From Streptomyces sp. Je 1-369 (lineage in GTDB: Bacteria; Actinomycetota; Actinomycetes; Streptomycetales; Streptomycetaceae), in the NCBI RefSeq assembly GCF_026810505.1, contig NZ_CP101750.1, positions 339,448 through 403,447 of the forward strand: a stretch of 64,000 nt of DNA, written 5' to 3'. The translations under genes were made by a program, and so were the position numbers. Positions within the stretch are counted from its first letter, which is position 1; the number at the start of each line of letters is the position of its first letter. This document shows, piece by piece, positions 46,297 through 53,184 of the stretch. The notes below the pieces were generated by a model that was not told the DNA's origin, searched no databases, and worked only from the letters and a program-made list of their open reading frames with translations.

Positions 46297-46707
46297 TCAC
46301 CGCGTGATGGTCAGCGCGCGGACGAGGGCGTCCTCGGTCTCCTTGCTGAAGAAACCCGTTATGCCGCGCAGGAGTTGGAGCGCGGTGCGTACGCCGACGG
46401 GGAGCGGGGAGGGCATGCCTGCCGTCGGCACGACGTGCTTCTCGGGGGCGGTCCGCGCCGCCTCCAGGTGGGCCCGGGCCAGGGTCAGATCGCCGCTGCC
46501 CGCGTGCTGGACCGCGCAGGTCAGGTCGTGCGCGGCGCTGCGCGAGAGGTCGAGGAGTGCCTGGAGGGCAGAGACCTCCAGGTCACCGGGGAGGGCGGGC
46601 GTCCGGGTGCGGTCGCGTACCGCGGCACTCAGATGGCCGCCGGCCCGGTCGAGGATCTTCACGATGGCGGACAGCCGACCCGCCTCCAGCATTGCTTGAG
46701 ATGCCAT
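46297..46707 (-). CDS. helical hypothetical protein
   Basis: The 136-residue protein is mainly helical: MASQAMLEAGRLSAIVKILD, HDLTCAVQHAGSGDLTLARA, and VRTALQLLRGITGFFSKETE near the end. No membrane segment or known domain is evident. AAAGGA lies six bases before ATG 46707; ATG 46722 and GTG 46734 (with GGAGG upstream) are alternatives. Confidence 0.5.
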   Translation of the reverse strand: MASQAMLEAGRLSAIVKILDRAGGHLSAAVRDRTRTPALPGDLEVSALQALLDLSRSAAHDLTCAVQHAGSGDLTLARAHLEAARTAPEKHVVPTAGMPSPLPVGVRTALQLLRGITGFFSKETEDALVRALTITR

Positions 46708-46912
46708 GCCGAGTCCTTTCATCACCTCGTTCACCGACTGCGTGCCTCCAGCGTTATCACCGGGCTCGGCGGGGCGCGAACCTCTCCGCGGGGGCGCACT
46801 GCACGCGCAGAGGGAAGCTCCGCCGCCCGCGAAGGGGAGTTGAGGCACACGGCGGCGCACGTCTACAGCCACCCTTGGTCCCGTTGGATCGGCGCTTCCT
46901 TAAGATCACGCC

Positions 46913-47422
46913 ATGACTGCTGATACTCCGCTCGCCCGCGAGTCGTTCAGGCGCCTGCACCCGATCAGCGTGCCCCGGCCGATGTCCCAGTTGCCGGATC
47001 GCGTCTGGACCGTCGAGGACTGGGACCGGATTCGGCGCGGATACCGAGCTCGGGACATGGACGAGAAGTGGAACATTTTCGTCGAGGACGACGTCGTTTT
47101 CATGCACCGGGGTTGGACCGGTTACGGCGTCTACGAGGCGACTTTCACCCCGACCCCCGCCTCCGGCCCTGCCCCCGCGACTGCTCGCGGGTGGCGGATC
47201 ACCTCCGCTGTGGCGGAGGGCGACGGGGAGCGCTGTCGCAGCAAGGGCGACGAGTACGACTGTCTGATGCTGGAGCTGATCATCAGCACGATCATCCTCG
47301 GTGAGCCCTCCACCGAACTCCGCGCCGGACTGGTCGCGTTGACCGCCGCGGCGTCGGGGAAGAGCGACGTCGTTCCGGGTGTGGTCGAGCACAGTGCTCT
47401 GGGGTTGCGCTCCGGATCGTAG
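46913..47422 (+). CDS. conserved hypothetical protein, 169 residues
   Basis: A soluble protein with RLHPISVPRPMSQLPDRVWT, MDEKWNIFVEDDVVFMHRGW, WTGYGVYEATFTP and YDCLMLELIISTIILG. The WNIF...F.HRSWTG pattern recalls a small family found next to polymorphic toxin loci, but I cannot confirm this. An Pro/Ala-rich loop (TPTPASGPAPATA) breaks the domain. The start at 46913 has AAGATC eight bases upstream only. Confidence 0.6.
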   Translation: MTADTPLARESFRRLHPISVPRPMSQLPDRVWTVEDWDRIRRGYRARDMDEKWNIFVEDDVVFMHRGWTGYGVYEATFTPTPASGPAPATARGWRITSAVAEGDGERCRSKGDEYDCLMLELIISTIILGEPSTELRAGLVALTAAASGKSDVVPGVVEHSALGLRSGS

Positions 47423-47509
47423 ACCTGCGATCACCTCATGCGATTATGCGGTCGGCTCTCGCCTTCCGGCGGAGTCAGCGGGTCATCCGGGCGAGAACGG
47501 GAGCATGCG

Positions 47510-48649
47510 GTGGGTGGGGTTGGGGGGCAGGACGGGTCCTCGGTGTCCGATGAGGAGTGGGAGCGGTTCCTGCGGGAGTCGGTGACGGGAGCGGCCGGGG
47601 CTCCGGTGGAGCCGTCGGCGCGCGCCCGTGAGGTGCAGCGTCGACTCAAGGAGGGGGCGGCCGGGCAGGAGGCTGGGCAGGCGGAGGGCTGGCGTACGTA
47701 CTCGCCGGCCCGGCCCCGGCGCAGGACTGGCTGGTACGTGACCGGGGTGGTGGCAGCCGTCGCCCTGCTCGGCGTCAGCCTCTTCCCGCAGCAGGTGTTC
47801 GGCCTCTTCGACGGCGACGACGGCGACGGTCAGAGCGAGGCGCCCCTTGCCGCCGAGTCGGAGAGACCGCGTGACGCGCCCGGTGGCGAGCCCGCGCAGC
47901 GCCCCACTTGGGACGAACCCTTCCGGGGTTCTCCCGCCGCCCGCTGGGCCGAGGGGGCATCGGGGATCACCGTGCCGGCCGCCAAGGCGACCGGCTGGAT
48001 GGACGCCGCGCAGGTCGAGCGGGCATTGGAGCAGAGTCGGCGTTTCCTGGTGGACGCCGGGCTCGATCGTGGCGTGCTGCGCGGCGAGCGGCCGACGAAG
48101 GCGATCGGGCTGCTGAATCCGCACCAGGACGACGTCCAGGACTATCTGCGTACCAGCCTGTCGTCGAAGACGCCCACGTCCACCAACGACCCGCTGCTGC
48201 TGTTCAGCCGCTTCCGGCCGCAGCAGGCTCAACTGGTCGGCGACGTGGTCAAGACACGCGGTCGGCTTTCCTACCGTGAGGGGAAGCGTGGGGCGCTGGA
48301 GGTGACGGCGGACGTCACCTTCGTGTACCCGGTGGCCCCCGCGGGCGACCGGGGGCGGGATGCCGACATCGTCCGTACGATCGTGCGGCGCGAGGTGGTG
48401 ATGAGCTGGGACGACCCGGACAAGGTCAGCACCGAACCGGGCACGATGTCCCTCGTCTCCTACACGCTCGACCTGACCAACGGCGGCTGCTCCGCCCCGA
48501 CCGGCTACTTCACACCGCCGTTCGACACCGCCGACAAGCAGCACGCCGACGCCGAACACCGGCTCGATCCGTACGACCGCAGCAAGTCCGTCGACAGCGA
48601 CGCCACGCGAGCCGGCGGCAAGAGCTGCGCCACCGCTACTCGCTCCTAG
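47510..48649 (+). CDS. single-pass membrane protein of unknown function
   Basis: The 379-residue protein has a cytoplasmic N-terminus of about 85 residues (SVSDEEWERFLRESVTGAAG, RAREVQRRLKEG), one membrane helix TGWYVTGVVAAVALLGVSLF and an outside domain of about 260 residues with WMDAAQVERALEQSRRFLVD, GLLNPHQDDVQDYLRTSLSS, and GRLSYREGKRGALEVTADVT. GTG 47510 has GGGAG six bases upstream. The repeat at 48649-48862 begins in its stop codon, so the original C-terminus may have been changed by insertion. Confidence 0.7.
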   Translation: MGGVGGQDGSSVSDEEWERFLRESVTGAAGAPVEPSARAREVQRRLKEGAAGQEAGQAEGWRTYSPARPRRRTGWYVTGVVAAVALLGVSLFPQQVFGLFDGDDGDGQSEAPLAAESERPRDAPGGEPAQRPTWDEPFRGSPAARWAEGASGITVPAAKATGWMDAAQVERALEQSRRFLVDAGLDRGVLRGERPTKAIGLLNPHQDDVQDYLRTSLSSKTPTSTNDPLLLFSRFRPQQAQLVGDVVKTRGRLSYREGKRGALEVTADVTFVYPVAPAGDRGRDADIVRTIVRREVVMSWDDPDKVSTEPGTMSLVSYTLDLTNGGCSAPTGYFTPPFDTADKQHADAEHRLDPYDRSKSVDSDATRAGGKSCATATRS

Positions 48650-48862
48650 GGCCTGTGTCGGCAGTCCCGTCGTCCGCCCGGAGGGCGGGCCCCGCGGCGT
48701 CATGGGGGCACCTCCCTGCTCGAGCGGAGCCGAGAGCTTGGGGGAGCGTGCGATCGCAAGGCGGAGGGTCGCCCCGATACTGGTTGTATCGGGGTGTCCC
48801 GACAACGCCGCGAGGGCGCGTGCCGGACGTCGCGGGGCAGGCGGGACTGCCGACACAGGCCC
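48649..48862. mobile_element. MITE-like element with perfect 21-bp terminal inverted repeats
   Basis: The left arm (48649-48669) starts GGGCCTGTGTCGG and the right arm (48842-48862) is its exact reverse complement, ending CCGACACAGGCCC. The 214-bp body carries nested hairpins, including CCCCGATAC/GTATCGGGG, and the CACCTCCC...GGGGGAG word that I know as a common intergenic repeat of streptomycetes. It encodes nothing. The left end begins at the last base of a TAG stop codon. It is probably a non-autonomous element mobilised by a transposase elsewhere. Confidence 0.75.
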
Positions 48863-48915
48863 TTGGGGCCTGTGCCGGGAGTATCTCTTCGGGGGCGCGT
48901 GGACCTAACCCGTCT

Positions 48916-49809
48916 TCAGTGCGTGGCCCGGTCTGCCGCTTCGCGCGTGATGTCGGCGTAGTGGCGGAAGAGGGCCGGGCGGGTTTCGCCCTGGTCGCGT
49001 GCGTACAGAGCCGCCCAGCACTGGGCGATGAGCTCCCGGGCCTGGGTGCCGGGCCAGGGCTGGGGCAGGAGTTGGGGCGGCAGCAGCGGGTCGGGAGCCA
49101 TGGCGCGGGAGAGTTCGGCGGCCAGTTCGACGGCGATGGTGAGGAGTGCGGACGACGAGAGTTCGGCGGAGCCGGTGAGACGGGCCAGGCGAGGCTCGGC
49201 GATGCGGCTCAGTCGGTGGTAGCGGTCGGCGATCTCCTGTAGGGGCCACAGGCGTCGGGCGAGTTCGGCAGGCTCCTCGGTCTCGCCCCTGCGCAGGTCC
49301 GTCGTCGTGAGAAGCGTGAGCGCGCCGTGGGCGCTCAGGCGGTGGGCCGCGTCTTCGACGTAGGGTTCCCATGCGTTGGCGCAGACGTACAAGCCGCCCT
49401 GGAGCGGTGCACCGCCGAGGTGGACGAGCGTCTCGCGCAGCGTGTCCCGGACCGTGCGCGCCGATTCGGGCACCGCGAAGGCCACCAGGTGCCAGACGCC
49501 GTCCCAGGGCGCGGCCCCGGCGTCCTGCTGGAATGCGTGCCGCAGGAACTCCGCGTTGGGGGCGAGGTCGCGTGTGGTGTCCGTGGTGGCGTGCAGTTCC
49601 GCCTTGCGACCTCGGCCCTCGTGGGTGAAGCGGCCTTCGGCCACCAGGCGTTTGACGCACAGCCGTACCTGTTGGTCGCTCATGCCCAGGGTGTTGGCGA
49701 CGGTGTACAGCTCATCCGCGGCGACGGTGCCGTTCTCGCGGATCAGCGCGTGGACGAGCATACGGGTGGGGACCTCGACGTGGTCGGTGTGGTCGGTCTC
49801 GGTGCTCAC
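48916..49809 (-). CDS. PaaX family transcriptional regulator
   Basis: The 297-residue protein has an N-terminal winged helix (LVHALIRENGTVAADELYTV, MSDQQVRLCVKRLVAEGRF), the PaaX middle domain (WDGVWHLVAFAVPESARTVR, APLQGGLYVCANAWEPYVED) and a C-terminal helical PaaX domain. Characterised PaaX proteins bind phenylacetyl-CoA, but the branch here need not. GTG start at 49809 overlaps the stop of the upstream GNAT gene (GTGA). A palindrome at 50527-50543 is the probable binding site. Confidence 0.88.
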   Translation of the reverse strand: MSTETDHTDHVEVPTRMLVHALIRENGTVAADELYTVANTLGMSDQQVRLCVKRLVAEGRFTHEGRGRKAELHATTDTTRDLAPNAEFLRHAFQQDAGAAPWDGVWHLVAFAVPESARTVRDTLRETLVHLGGAPLQGGLYVCANAWEPYVEDAAHRLSAHGALTLLTTTDLRRGETEEPAELARRLWPLQEIADRYHRLSRIAEPRLARLTGSAELSSSALLTIAVELAAELSRAMAPDPLLPPQLLPQPWPGTQARELIAQCWAALYARDQGETRPALFRHYADITREAADRATH

Positions 49810-50441
49810 GGTTCTCTCACTTCTCCTGTCGCGACCGGGCGGTGCATGGTGGTCACCGCGCCGAATCCGAGCAGACGGCGCAGGTAGGGCGTGCGCTCGA
49901 TCCGTACGGCCGTGAAACCGAGCCTCTCGTACAGAGCCCTCGCGCGCGGGTTGGTGTCGATCACGTCCAGTCTGATCTCCTGGCAGCCCTGCTCCGCCGC
50001 GATGGCGGCCACTTCCGCGATGAGCAGGCTTCCGACGCCCCGGCCGCGCATGTCCGGGTCCACGGCGATGCCGTCCATGACGAGCTGTCCGGGGCCCGGA
50101 CGACGTTCGAAGAGGGCGAGAAGCAGGAGCCTGTGCAGGCCCCGCAGGTGTCCGTACGCGCGCAGCACCGCGCGAGCCGATCCCCCGGTGAGGGCCCGCC
50201 CGCCATGCTGGTACCCGGCGAGTCCGACGACCTGCCCGTCGAGGAGTGCGCAGACCGCGCGGTCGGCGTTGAGGTGCGCGGCGATGAAGGACACCGCCTT
50301 GTCCGGCGGGTTCAGGGCAGGGCCGAGCTTGCGGCCGAAGGCCTCCCAGTACAGCTCGGCCGCCCGTCGCGCGGCTCCGGCCGGAAGGCCTCGCTGCACT
50401 GTCACCGGTCCGCTGTGCCCTCTCATGATGCGCCCCGTCAT
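49806..50441 (-). CDS. GNAT family N-acetyltransferase
   Basis: The 211-residue protein has GNAT motifs AVCALLDGQVVGLAGYQHGG, VMDGIAVDPDMRGRGVGSLL (acetyl-CoA loop R-G-R-G-V-G) and EIRLDVIDTNPRARALYERL. ATG at 50441 has GGAGG nine bases upstream; another ATG follows at 50426. It is the first gene of a two-gene operon with PaaX, coupled by a GTGA overlap. Its substrate is unknown. Confidence 0.87.
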   Translation of the reverse strand: MTGRIMRGHSGPVTVQRGLPAGAARRAAELYWEAFGRKLGPALNPPDKAVSFIAAHLNADRAVCALLDGQVVGLAGYQHGGRALTGGSARAVLRAYGHLRGLHRLLLLALFERRPGPGQLVMDGIAVDPDMRGRGVGSLLIAEVAAIAAEQGCQEIRLDVIDTNPRARALYERLGFTAVRIERTPYLRRLLGFGAVTTMHRPVATGEVREP

Positions 50442-50526
50442 GATGCGCCCCCTCCTTCTCCCCGGCTTCGTTCGATGAATTTCGTGGGCCCGCAGGCTCA
50501 GATACAAATCTATCAGGTTCGGCACG

Positions 50527-50543
50527 ATCGTTTGTACAACGAT
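50527..50543. promoter_or_regulatory. palindromic operator between GNAT-paaX and hydrolase genes
   Basis: ATCGTTTGTACAACGAT is a perfect inverted repeat (ATCGTT/AACGAT arms, TGTAC centre) in an AT-rich intergenic stretch of about 160 bases between divergent transcripts. PaaX encoded next door is the obvious candidate binder, able to control both directions. Confidence 0.65.
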
Positions 50544-50603
50544 AGTTTCACCAATCGCTCGAAGCAGTCACTCGAACCGAACCCGACCGGAGGCAGCCCT
50601 CCC

Positions 50604-51659
50604 ATGTGTCCGACGCCCCCTCTCCGACTCCGACTCCGACGGCGCGGAGTCCGCATCGCCGTCTGGTCACTCGTCACCGCCCTGGTCGTGGCCGCCGGCC
50701 TCACCGGCGTGGTGCTGTGGCAGAACTCCTACGACATGGACGAGCAGCGGGTCTCGATCCGCCACGGTGGCCACACCCTCAACGGCGTACTCACCACCCC
50801 CAGGGACGGCCGCAAGCAACACGGGCTGGTCGTGTACGTCCACGGCGACGGCCCCGTCGACGCCACCCACGACGACGGCTACAAGCCCATGTGGGAGGCG
50901 AACGCCCAGGCCGGGTACGCCTCTCTGTCCTGGGACAAGCCGGGGGTCGCAGGTGCGCCCGGCGACTGGCTCGACCAGTCGATGGACGACCGGGCCGACG
51001 AGGCGGCCGCCGCGATCGCCTGGGCACGCGCCCGTCGGGACATCGACGGGGAGCGGATCGGGCTCTGGGGCGCGAGCCAGGCGGGCTGGGTCATGCCGAA
51101 GGTCGCCGCGAAGACGCCCGTGAGCTTCGTCATCGCCGTCTCGCCCGCGATCAACTGGCTCCAGCAGGGCCGCTACAACCTCCTGGCCGAGCTGCGCGCC
51201 GACGGCGCATCGGCGGAGCGCACCGAGGCGGAGATCGCCAGGAGCGACACCATCCGTCGGCTGCTGCGGCGCCACGCGACTTTCGAGGAGTACGTCGGGG
51301 CGATGGGCGGCGATGCGGACGGCATGACCGCCGAGCGGTGGGGCTTCATCTCCAAGAACTACACCGCGGACGCCACGCGGGACCTCCGCGCCCTGCGCGG
51401 CATACCGGTGCTGCTGACCCTCGCGGACCATGACATCAACGTGGACATCGCGGACACGGAGCGCGTCTACCGCAGGGTGTTGGACGCGGGCGGCGTCCTG
51501 ACGGTCGGGCGTTACCCGGACGCGACCCATTCACTTCTCAAGCAGTCCATCGAGCAGTCGGACCTCAGGCTCACCTTCACGGCCCTCTTCTCCCCCCGCT
51601 CGCTCTTCGCGGCCGGATTCCTGGACGACCAACGCCAGTTCGTCGAGGAAGCCACGTAG
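50604..51659 (+). CDS. membrane-anchored alpha/beta hydrolase
   Basis: The 351-residue protein has an N-terminal anchor (RIAVWSLVTALVVAAGLTGV) after a basic start and an outside hydrolase domain: GLVVYVHGDGPVDATHDDG oxyanion strand, LWGASQAGWVMPKV nucleophile elbow, TLADHDINVDIADTERVYR acid region and YPDATHSLLKQS with the catalytic His. It should cleave esters or peptides at the cell surface. GGAGG lies ten bases before the ATG. It is divergent from the PaaX operon and probably its target. Confidence 0.85.
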   Translation: MCPTPPLRLRLRRRGVRIAVWSLVTALVVAAGLTGVVLWQNSYDMDEQRVSIRHGGHTLNGVLTTPRDGRKQHGLVVYVHGDGPVDATHDDGYKPMWEANAQAGYASLSWDKPGVAGAPGDWLDQSMDDRADEAAAAIAWARARRDIDGERIGLWGASQAGWVMPKVAAKTPVSFVIAVSPAINWLQQGRYNLLAELRADGASAERTEAEIARSDTIRRLLRRHATFEEYVGAMGGDADGMTAERWGFISKNYTADATRDLRALRGIPVLLTLADHDINVDIADTERVYRRVLDAGGVLTVGRYPDATHSLLKQSIEQSDLRLTFTALFSPRSLFAAGFLDDQRQFVEEAT

Positions 51660-51668
51660 GTTCGTCGC

Positions 51669-52163
51669 ATGAGTTCCGACACCAGCATGGCCTGGAAGTC
51701 CGACCGGATCGGGAGCGCGTTGCGCGGGGAGAACCCCTCCGTGCTGCGGAGGATGACGACGGGGTTCGCGGTCATCGGGGACGTGCAGTTTCTGCCGGGG
51801 TACTGCGTGCTCCTCGTCGACGATCCCGGTGTGCAGCGCCTGTCGGACCTGTCCAAGGAGCGGCGGCTTCAGTTTCTGTCCGACATGGACCAGCTGGGGG
51901 AAGCGGTCGAGCGGGCCTGTCGGCGGGTGGATCCGGCTTTTCGGCGCGTGAATCTGGAGATCCTCGGCAATACGGATGCCTTCCTGCACGCCCACGTATG
52001 GCCGCGCTACGAGTGGGAGCCCTCGGACGTCGTAGGCGTGCCGGTCTGGCTCTATCCCCGCGAACGGTGGAGTGACGACCGGTTCGCGCTCGGGCCGCAG
52101 CACGACGCGATACGGGCAAGTATCGGCGCCGAGCTCGACCGGATGCGTGGCTCAGGACCCTGA
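51669..52163 (+). CDS. HIT family hydrolase
   Basis: The 164-residue protein has the histidine-triad segment FLHAHVWPRYEWEP, in which the first His of the triad is Phe but the catalytic middle His and the third His are kept, plus RRVNLEILGNTDAFLHAHVW and LPGYCVLLVDDPG. HIT proteins hydrolyse nucleotide phosphoramidates or dinucleoside polyphosphates. It starts ten bases after the hydrolase stop and may be in the same transcript. Confidence 0.82.
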   Translation: MSSDTSMAWKSDRIGSALRGENPSVLRRMTTGFAVIGDVQFLPGYCVLLVDDPGVQRLSDLSKERRLQFLSDMDQLGEAVERACRRVDPAFRRVNLEILGNTDAFLHAHVWPRYEWEPSDVVGVPVWLYPRERWSDDRFALGPQHDAIRASIGAELDRMRGSGP

Positions 52164-52188
52164 CCTGCGGCTACGTGAGTGGGCCGCG

Positions 52189-52194
52189 TAGAAT
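52189..52194 (+). promoter_or_regulatory. -10 element upstream of the HPP gene
   Basis: TAGAAT fits the TANNNT consensus well. A GTG codon at 52200 sits at the expected transcription start. No good -35 is seen at 17-19 bp. Confidence 0.4.
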
Positions 52195-52199
52195 CTCCG

Positions 52200-52361
52200 G
52201 TGAGTACGCGGATATCCCAACCCGGACCGCCGCCGGTGCCCCCGTCCCTGCCGACCGTGAGGGAAGACGGGCCGACTCCTGCCCTTCTGCCATCGCCGTC
52301 CGGGTTTCCCGTCGGCCCTGCCCCGGAACCGCACTGTCTTGAGCACCGACGAAATCGTTGA
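52200..52361 (+). CDS. proline-rich leader ORF overlapping the HPP gene, uncertain
   Basis: A 53-codon frame opens with GTG at the predicted transcription start and overlaps the first 22 bases of the HPP gene. About 15 of its residues are proline, including GPPPVPP early on. It may be a leaderless stalling leader for the HPP gene. GC-rich DNA gives Pro by chance, so this is weak. An 8-bp hairpin, GGGCCGAC/GTCGGCCC, lies inside. Confidence 0.25.
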   Translation: MSTRISQPGPPPVPPSLPTVREDGPTPALLPSPSGFPVGPAPEPHCLEHRRNR

Positions 52362-52899
52362 CGCCCAGCCCGTCTCGCAGCCCGTCTCCGGGCGCTCCCG
52401 TTTCCGCGCCCGTCTCGCCGGTCGTGCGCCCGCCCCTCCCTCGCCCGGCGCGGCGCTGCACAACATCAGCGCCGCGACCGCCGTGCTGCTGGTTCTGGTG
52501 GCCATAGGTTCCGTCATCCACGAGCCCGTGCTGATACCCCCGCTCGCCGCGTCCGCGGCGATCATTCACTGTGCGCCGGGGCTGCCGCTCGCCCAGCCCC
52601 GCAGTGTGATCGTCGGGCATCTGCTGTGCGCCGCCATCGGTTACGCGGTCGTCGCCGCGGCGGGCAGTTCGCCGTGGGCGGCGGCCCTCGCCGCCGGGGT
52701 CGGTCTCGCCGTGATGACCATGGCCCGTACCCCGCACTCCCCCGCGTGCGCGACCGCCGTCGTCATCGTCCTGAACGCACCGGGCCCCGCCACCTTCGTA
52801 CCTCTGCTCGTGGGCTCCGCCGGGCTGCTCGTCCTCGCGGGCTGGGCCGCCTCGTACGCCCGTCCCAGGGCACCGCGCTACCCCGCCTACTGGTGGTGA
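52339..52899 (+). CDS. HPP family membrane protein
   Basis: The 186-residue protein has four to five membrane helices: LHNISAATAVLLVLVAIGSV, PPLAASAAIIHCAPGLPL, SVIVGHLLCAAIGYAVVAAA, AALAAGVGLAVMTMA and FVPLLVGSAGLLVLAGWAA, with the P.LGASA-like and QP..V.GH.. features of the HPP family (here PPLAASA and AQPRSVIVGHLL). The family includes proteins linked to nitrite uptake in chloroplasts; bacterial role unclear. The start is TTG at 52339 with only GGAA upstream; no ATG is available. Confidence 0.78.
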   Translation: MSTDEIVDAQPVSQPVSGRSRFRARLAGRAPAPPSPGAALHNISAATAVLLVLVAIGSVIHEPVLIPPLAASAAIIHCAPGLPLAQPRSVIVGHLLCAAIGYAVVAAAGSSPWAAALAAGVGLAVMTMARTPHSPACATAVVIVLNAPGPATFVPLLVGSAGLLVLAGWAASYARPRAPRYPAYWW

Positions 52900-52952
52900 G
52901 CCCGGCGGATATTCACGTGCCCTCGGTCATCGGGCTCGTTATCCTCGGACGC

Positions 52953-53021
52953 ATGAACGTCACCGGCCCACACACCAACGCGACCGCGCGAGCGACCAGC
53001 TCGCCGGTTGCCGCCGCCTGA
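52953..53021 (+). CDS. alanine/threonine-rich leader ORF upstream of AlaRS homologue
   Basis: ATG at 52953 opens a 22-codon frame ending in three successive GCC alanine codons immediately before TGA (53019-53021); six of 22 residues are Ala and five Thr. TTATCC (52939-52944) is a -10-like hexamer eight bases upstream, so the ORF could be translated from a leaderless mRNA. A stable hairpin follows 15 bases after the stop. This arrangement is what ribosome-mediated control of an aminoacyl-tRNA synthetase gene would look like. Confidence 0.45.
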   Translation: MNVTGPHTNATARATSSPVAAA

Positions 53022-53036
53022 CGTCTTTCCCTCTCT

Positions 53037-53067
53037 CCATCGGCGACCGGAAACGGCCCGCCGATGG
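53037..53067 (+). promoter_or_regulatory. hairpin after the Ala-rich leader ORF
   Basis: CCATCGGC (53037-53044) pairs perfectly with GCCGATGG (53060-53067); a smaller CCG-GAAA-CGG stem is nested inside. It starts 16 bases after the leader stop codon, within reach of a ribosome stalled on the terminal alanine codons. Confidence 0.5.
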
Positions 53068-53153
53068 CGACCCCGTGGCTCGTACCCGAACCACCGATGA
53101 CCGTCGCTGGATCCTTCGTTGATCCATCACCGTGCGGACCCGTTGTCCGGTGC

Positions 53154-53177
53154 CTCCCCGCTTCGTACGCGAAGGAG
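53154..53177 (+). promoter_or_regulatory. hairpin sequestering the AlaRS-homologue ribosome-binding site
   Basis: CTTCG (53161-53165) pairs with CGAAG (53170-53174) around a TACG loop, and CTC (53154-53156) can pair with GAG (53175-53177) with a bulge. The paired GAAGGAG is the Shine-Dalgarno sequence of the gene starting at 53185, so the hairpin would lower translation unless opened. Confidence 0.45.
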
Positions 53178-53184
53178 CCACCTC

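Noticed and set aside
49842..50603. 5' extension of the surface hydrolase frame over the PaaX-GNAT operon
   Set aside because: It would overlap the GNAT gene completely; a good ribosome-binding site and anchor sequence lie at 50604.
52200..52338. Cobalamin or other known riboswitch before the HPP gene
   Set aside because: A GGGAAG-like stretch and a stem are present but the conserved boxes of known classes are not.
53100..53184. T-box riboswitch before the AlaRS homologue
   Set aside because: No UGGNACC-type T-box sequence; the leader ORF and RBS hairpin fit another mechanism.
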